Assembly (NCBI GenBank): GCA_017418975.1
Contig: JAFOMG010000005.1
Coordinates: forward strand, 1 to 64,000
DNA: 64,000 nucleotides
From: Sphingomonas sp.
GTDB lineage: Bacteria; Pseudomonadota; Alphaproteobacteria; Sphingomonadales; Sphingomonadaceae
Direction of reading: 5' to 3'
Below, one piece after another: positions 62,417 to 64,000 of this stretch (its first letter is position 1; each line of letters begins with the position of its first letter). Both the position numbers and the translations under genes were made by a program. Under the pieces are notes generated by a model that was given only the letters and a program-made list of their open reading frames with translations, did no database searches and was not told where the DNA came from.

Positions 62417-63639
62417 GTTCCGGCTTCCTCCGCGCCATCGACCGGCGCGACCGGCAGGGTGAACAACAGGGCCGCGCCGTCCAGCTCGCTTTCCTCGACC
62501 CAGATGCGGCCGCCATTGGCCTCGACGATCGCGCGGCTGATGGTGAGCCCGAGCCCGATGCCGTCCTGCTTGGTGGTCCAGAAGGCATCGAACAGCCGCT
62601 CCGCTTCCTGACCACGAAAGCCGATGCCGGAATCCGCAACCTCGAGCGTAACGCTCGACCCGTCCGGGGCGAGGGAGGCGATCACCTCTATCTCATGCCC
62701 GCGCGCCGGATCCGCCATCACGGCGTCGATGGCGTTGAGCAGCAGATTGCCGACGACCTGGCCGATCTGCACCCGATCGCCAAAGACCCGCGGCAGGCCT
62801 TCCGGCAGGTAGAGCCGCAGCAATATGCCGTTGCGATCAATCTGTGCGCGCGCCAGTCCGACGATCTCCTGCACCAGCGTGCCGAGATCGAATGCTCCAC
62901 GTATCGGCGACTTGCCGCTGGCAAGGCCCCGCACGCGCGCTATCACCTCGCTGGCGCGGTTGGCTTCCGCGACGATCCGTTCGGCGGCGCGCTCCGCCTT
63001 TTCGATATTGGGAGGATCGGCGGCCAGCCAGCGCCGGCACGCCCCGGCGCTCGTCATCACTGCGGCGAGGGGCTGGTTCACTTCGTGCGCGATCGAAGCG
63101 GTGAGTTCCCCCAGGCTCGTCACTCGCGCGATGCGGGTGAGCCGCTCGCGCGCGTCGTGGATCGCGGCCTCCGCCGCGACCAGCTTGAGCGAGAGATAGG
63201 TGGTCACCGCGATCGCGACGAGGCTGATCCCGGTGTTGATGATGCCGACCTCGTACAGCCCGGAATGGGTGAGCGTGAAGCTGATCACCGTCAGCGCCCC
63301 GCAGGCCGATGCCAGGATGACGACCGATCGGGGGCGCATCCAGCGCGTGGCGAGCAGGATCACCGCGACGTAGAATACCGCCGCGGCAATGGCGTAGTTG
63401 GTCACGGTATCGACGACGAAGATCGCGGCGATCGCGGCGACCAGCAGGGCGATCCTGATTGCCGGGCCGCTTCCGAGCCGCCGCGTCACGACATTGTGCC
63501 TGAGTTCATCGCGAAGCCTTCGGGTATGCCTGCGCCGTGCGTGTCGACTTCCTTCTCTATGCCGCGCGGATCGCTTGCCGTCGATCATTCTGCGCCGTCC
63601 GCTGCGGCGGCGCCCCGGAAAGCCCGTCCGCATGGTCAT
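62413..63639 (-). CDS. Membrane sensor histidine kinase
   Basis: A 408-residue protein starting at ATG 63639, which overlaps the upstream stop by ATGA and has AGGAG just before it. The first 55 residues are strongly basic. Several hydrophobic segments follow (about 60-150), making a membrane-embedded sensor without a large external domain. Kinase: H-box SIAHEVNQPLAAV (H185), N-box NLLLNAID, G-boxes ADSGIGF and GIGLGLTISRAIVEANGG. It phosphorylates the FixJ-like partner. The signal is unknown. Confidence 0.9.
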   Translation of the reverse strand: MTMRTGFPGRRRSGRRRMIDGKRSARHREGSRHARRRHTRRLRDELRHNVVTRRLGSGPAIRIALLVAAIAAIFVVDTVTNYAIAAAVFYVAVILLATRWMRPRSVVILASACGALTVISFTLTHSGLYEVGIINTGISLVAIAVTTYLSLKLVAAEAAIHDARERLTRIARVTSLGELTASIAHEVNQPLAAVMTSAGACRRWLAADPPNIEKAERAAERIVAEANRASEVIARVRGLASGKSPIRGAFDLGTLVQEIVGLARAQIDRNGILLRLYLPEGLPRVFGDRVQIGQVVGNLLLNAIDAVMADPARGHEIEVIASLAPDGSSVTLEVADSGIGFRGQEAERLFDAFWTTKQDGIGLGLTISRAIVEANGGRIWVEESELDGAALLFTLPVAPVDGAEEAGT

Positions 63640-63932
63640 CCGCTCCTGCGCAGGATGCCGAGGGCAGCCTGTTGAAGACGATGGCAGAAGCGCGAGGCGT
63701 GCAGCCATTGCCGCCGGGAGATCGCGCCGCGCCGGGCGAGCATCGCGGCCATGGCGAGCAGGTGCATCGCGCCGGTGACCATCGCCCAGGCGACCAGTCG
63801 GGCCAGGCGCGCCCGCCACGAGGGTTCGGGCGGGGGCCCGGATCCCTCGGGTCGTCCGCCCGGGCCATTGCCGTGCCAGTCTTCCTGCGGGAAGGGGGCC
63901 CGGAACGCCAAGGCACCGCGATTCAGAACCAT
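63636..63932 (-). CDS. Small membrane protein coupled to the histidine kinase
   Basis: A 98-residue protein starting at ATG 63932, overlapping the end of the previous gene by 10 bases, and ending in a 4-base overlap with the kinase start. Residues 1-40 are Pro/Gly-rich and polar, then a hydrophobic segment (LARLVAWAMVTGAMHLLAMAAML), and a basic end. There is no known family. Tight overlaps on both sides support it as a real gene that may modulate the sensor. Confidence 0.6.
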   Translation of the reverse strand: MVLNRGALAFRAPFPQEDWHGNGPGGRPEGSGPPPEPSWRARLARLVAWAMVTGAMHLLAMAAMLARRGAISRRQWLHASRFCHRLQQAALGILRRSG

Positions 63933-64000
63933 TGCCCGAACCGCCGGATGTAGAGCGCCTTCATCGATTGGGCGACGATGCAATAGCTCAGCAGGATGCC
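63923..64000 (-). CDS. C-terminal end of an unidentified protein (cut by window edge)
   Basis: On the - strand the last 25 codons before a TGA at 63925-63923 read GILLSYCIVAQSMKALYIRR and five more residues. The helix and the basic, aromatic end suggest a membrane protein, but the fragment is too short for a family call. It overlaps the small membrane protein gene, so it is in the same operon as the two-component genes. Confidence 0.5.
   Translation of the reverse strand, partial: GILLSYCIVAQSMKALYIRRFGQWF

Overview
The window is about 64 kb of high-GC DNA (AT-rich only near 796-1000 and 1340-1560). It looks like a chromosomal accessory region of an alphaproteobacterium, most likely Sphingomonas or a close relative. 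Reasons: four TonB-dependent receptors, paired DUF1800/DUF1501 genes, a FixJ-type two-component pair, RHS text typical of sphingomonads, and dense operons joined by ATGA or GTGA overlaps. I see no tRNA, rRNA, CRISPR array or intact insertion sequence. Names and functions come from reading motifs; no database search was run.

Region 1 (1-1760) is the end of an RHS polymorphic-toxin locus: an RHS C-terminus with a variable tip, a very AT-rich two-helix membrane protein that may be its immunity protein, a broken RHS remnant and AT-rich spacer. Region 2 (1904-12888) is a one-direction locus opened by a SARP-like regulator. It encodes a zinc-knuckle protein, several Gly/Ala-rich or acidic proteins without signal peptides, a 1483-residue subtilase with peptidoglycan-binding, OmpA-like and HELHH segments, and a phospholipase D-like protein. 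The subtilase and the phospholipase share the same targeting module. I do not recognise this locus as a described system.

Region 3 (12947-25378) holds a DUF1800/DUF1501 pair, a TonB receptor coupled to a Tat-exported aminotransferase, a divergent M19 dipeptidase / TauE exporter / DOPA-dioxygenase-like operon, and a MetNIQ importer. Two tiny overlapping reading frames lead into metN.

Region 4 (25444-45691) is a compact nonribosomal peptide cluster and the most interesting part. The 2580-residue synthetase has the order ATP-grasp, A, PCP, C, half-C, A, PCP, TE. Around it lie a second, apparently degenerate ATP-grasp protein, a HemN-like radical SAM enzyme, a PhyH/SyrB2-like iron enzyme with HxS instead of HxD, a PPTase, an MbtH protein, a proline-hydroxylase-like enzyme, a PhzF-like isomerase, a helical possibly haem-oxygenase-like protein, two aminotransferases flanking a pyruvate aldolase, a DinB-like protein and an AlkD-like DNA repair protein. 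I infer a short peptide containing unusual, oxidatively tailored residues. The genes form four operons, two on each strand.

Region 5 (45724-64000) is uptake and signalling. A Fur-boxed siderophore receptor is divergent from a DUF3649/PepSY/DUF3325 operon. Then come two VOC proteins (one fused to a LuxR-type HTH), a TetR regulator, a TonB receptor with an M28-like peptidase and an acyl-CoA ligase, another TonB receptor, a FixJ-like regulator with its histidine kinase, a small membrane protein and the end of an unidentified gene.
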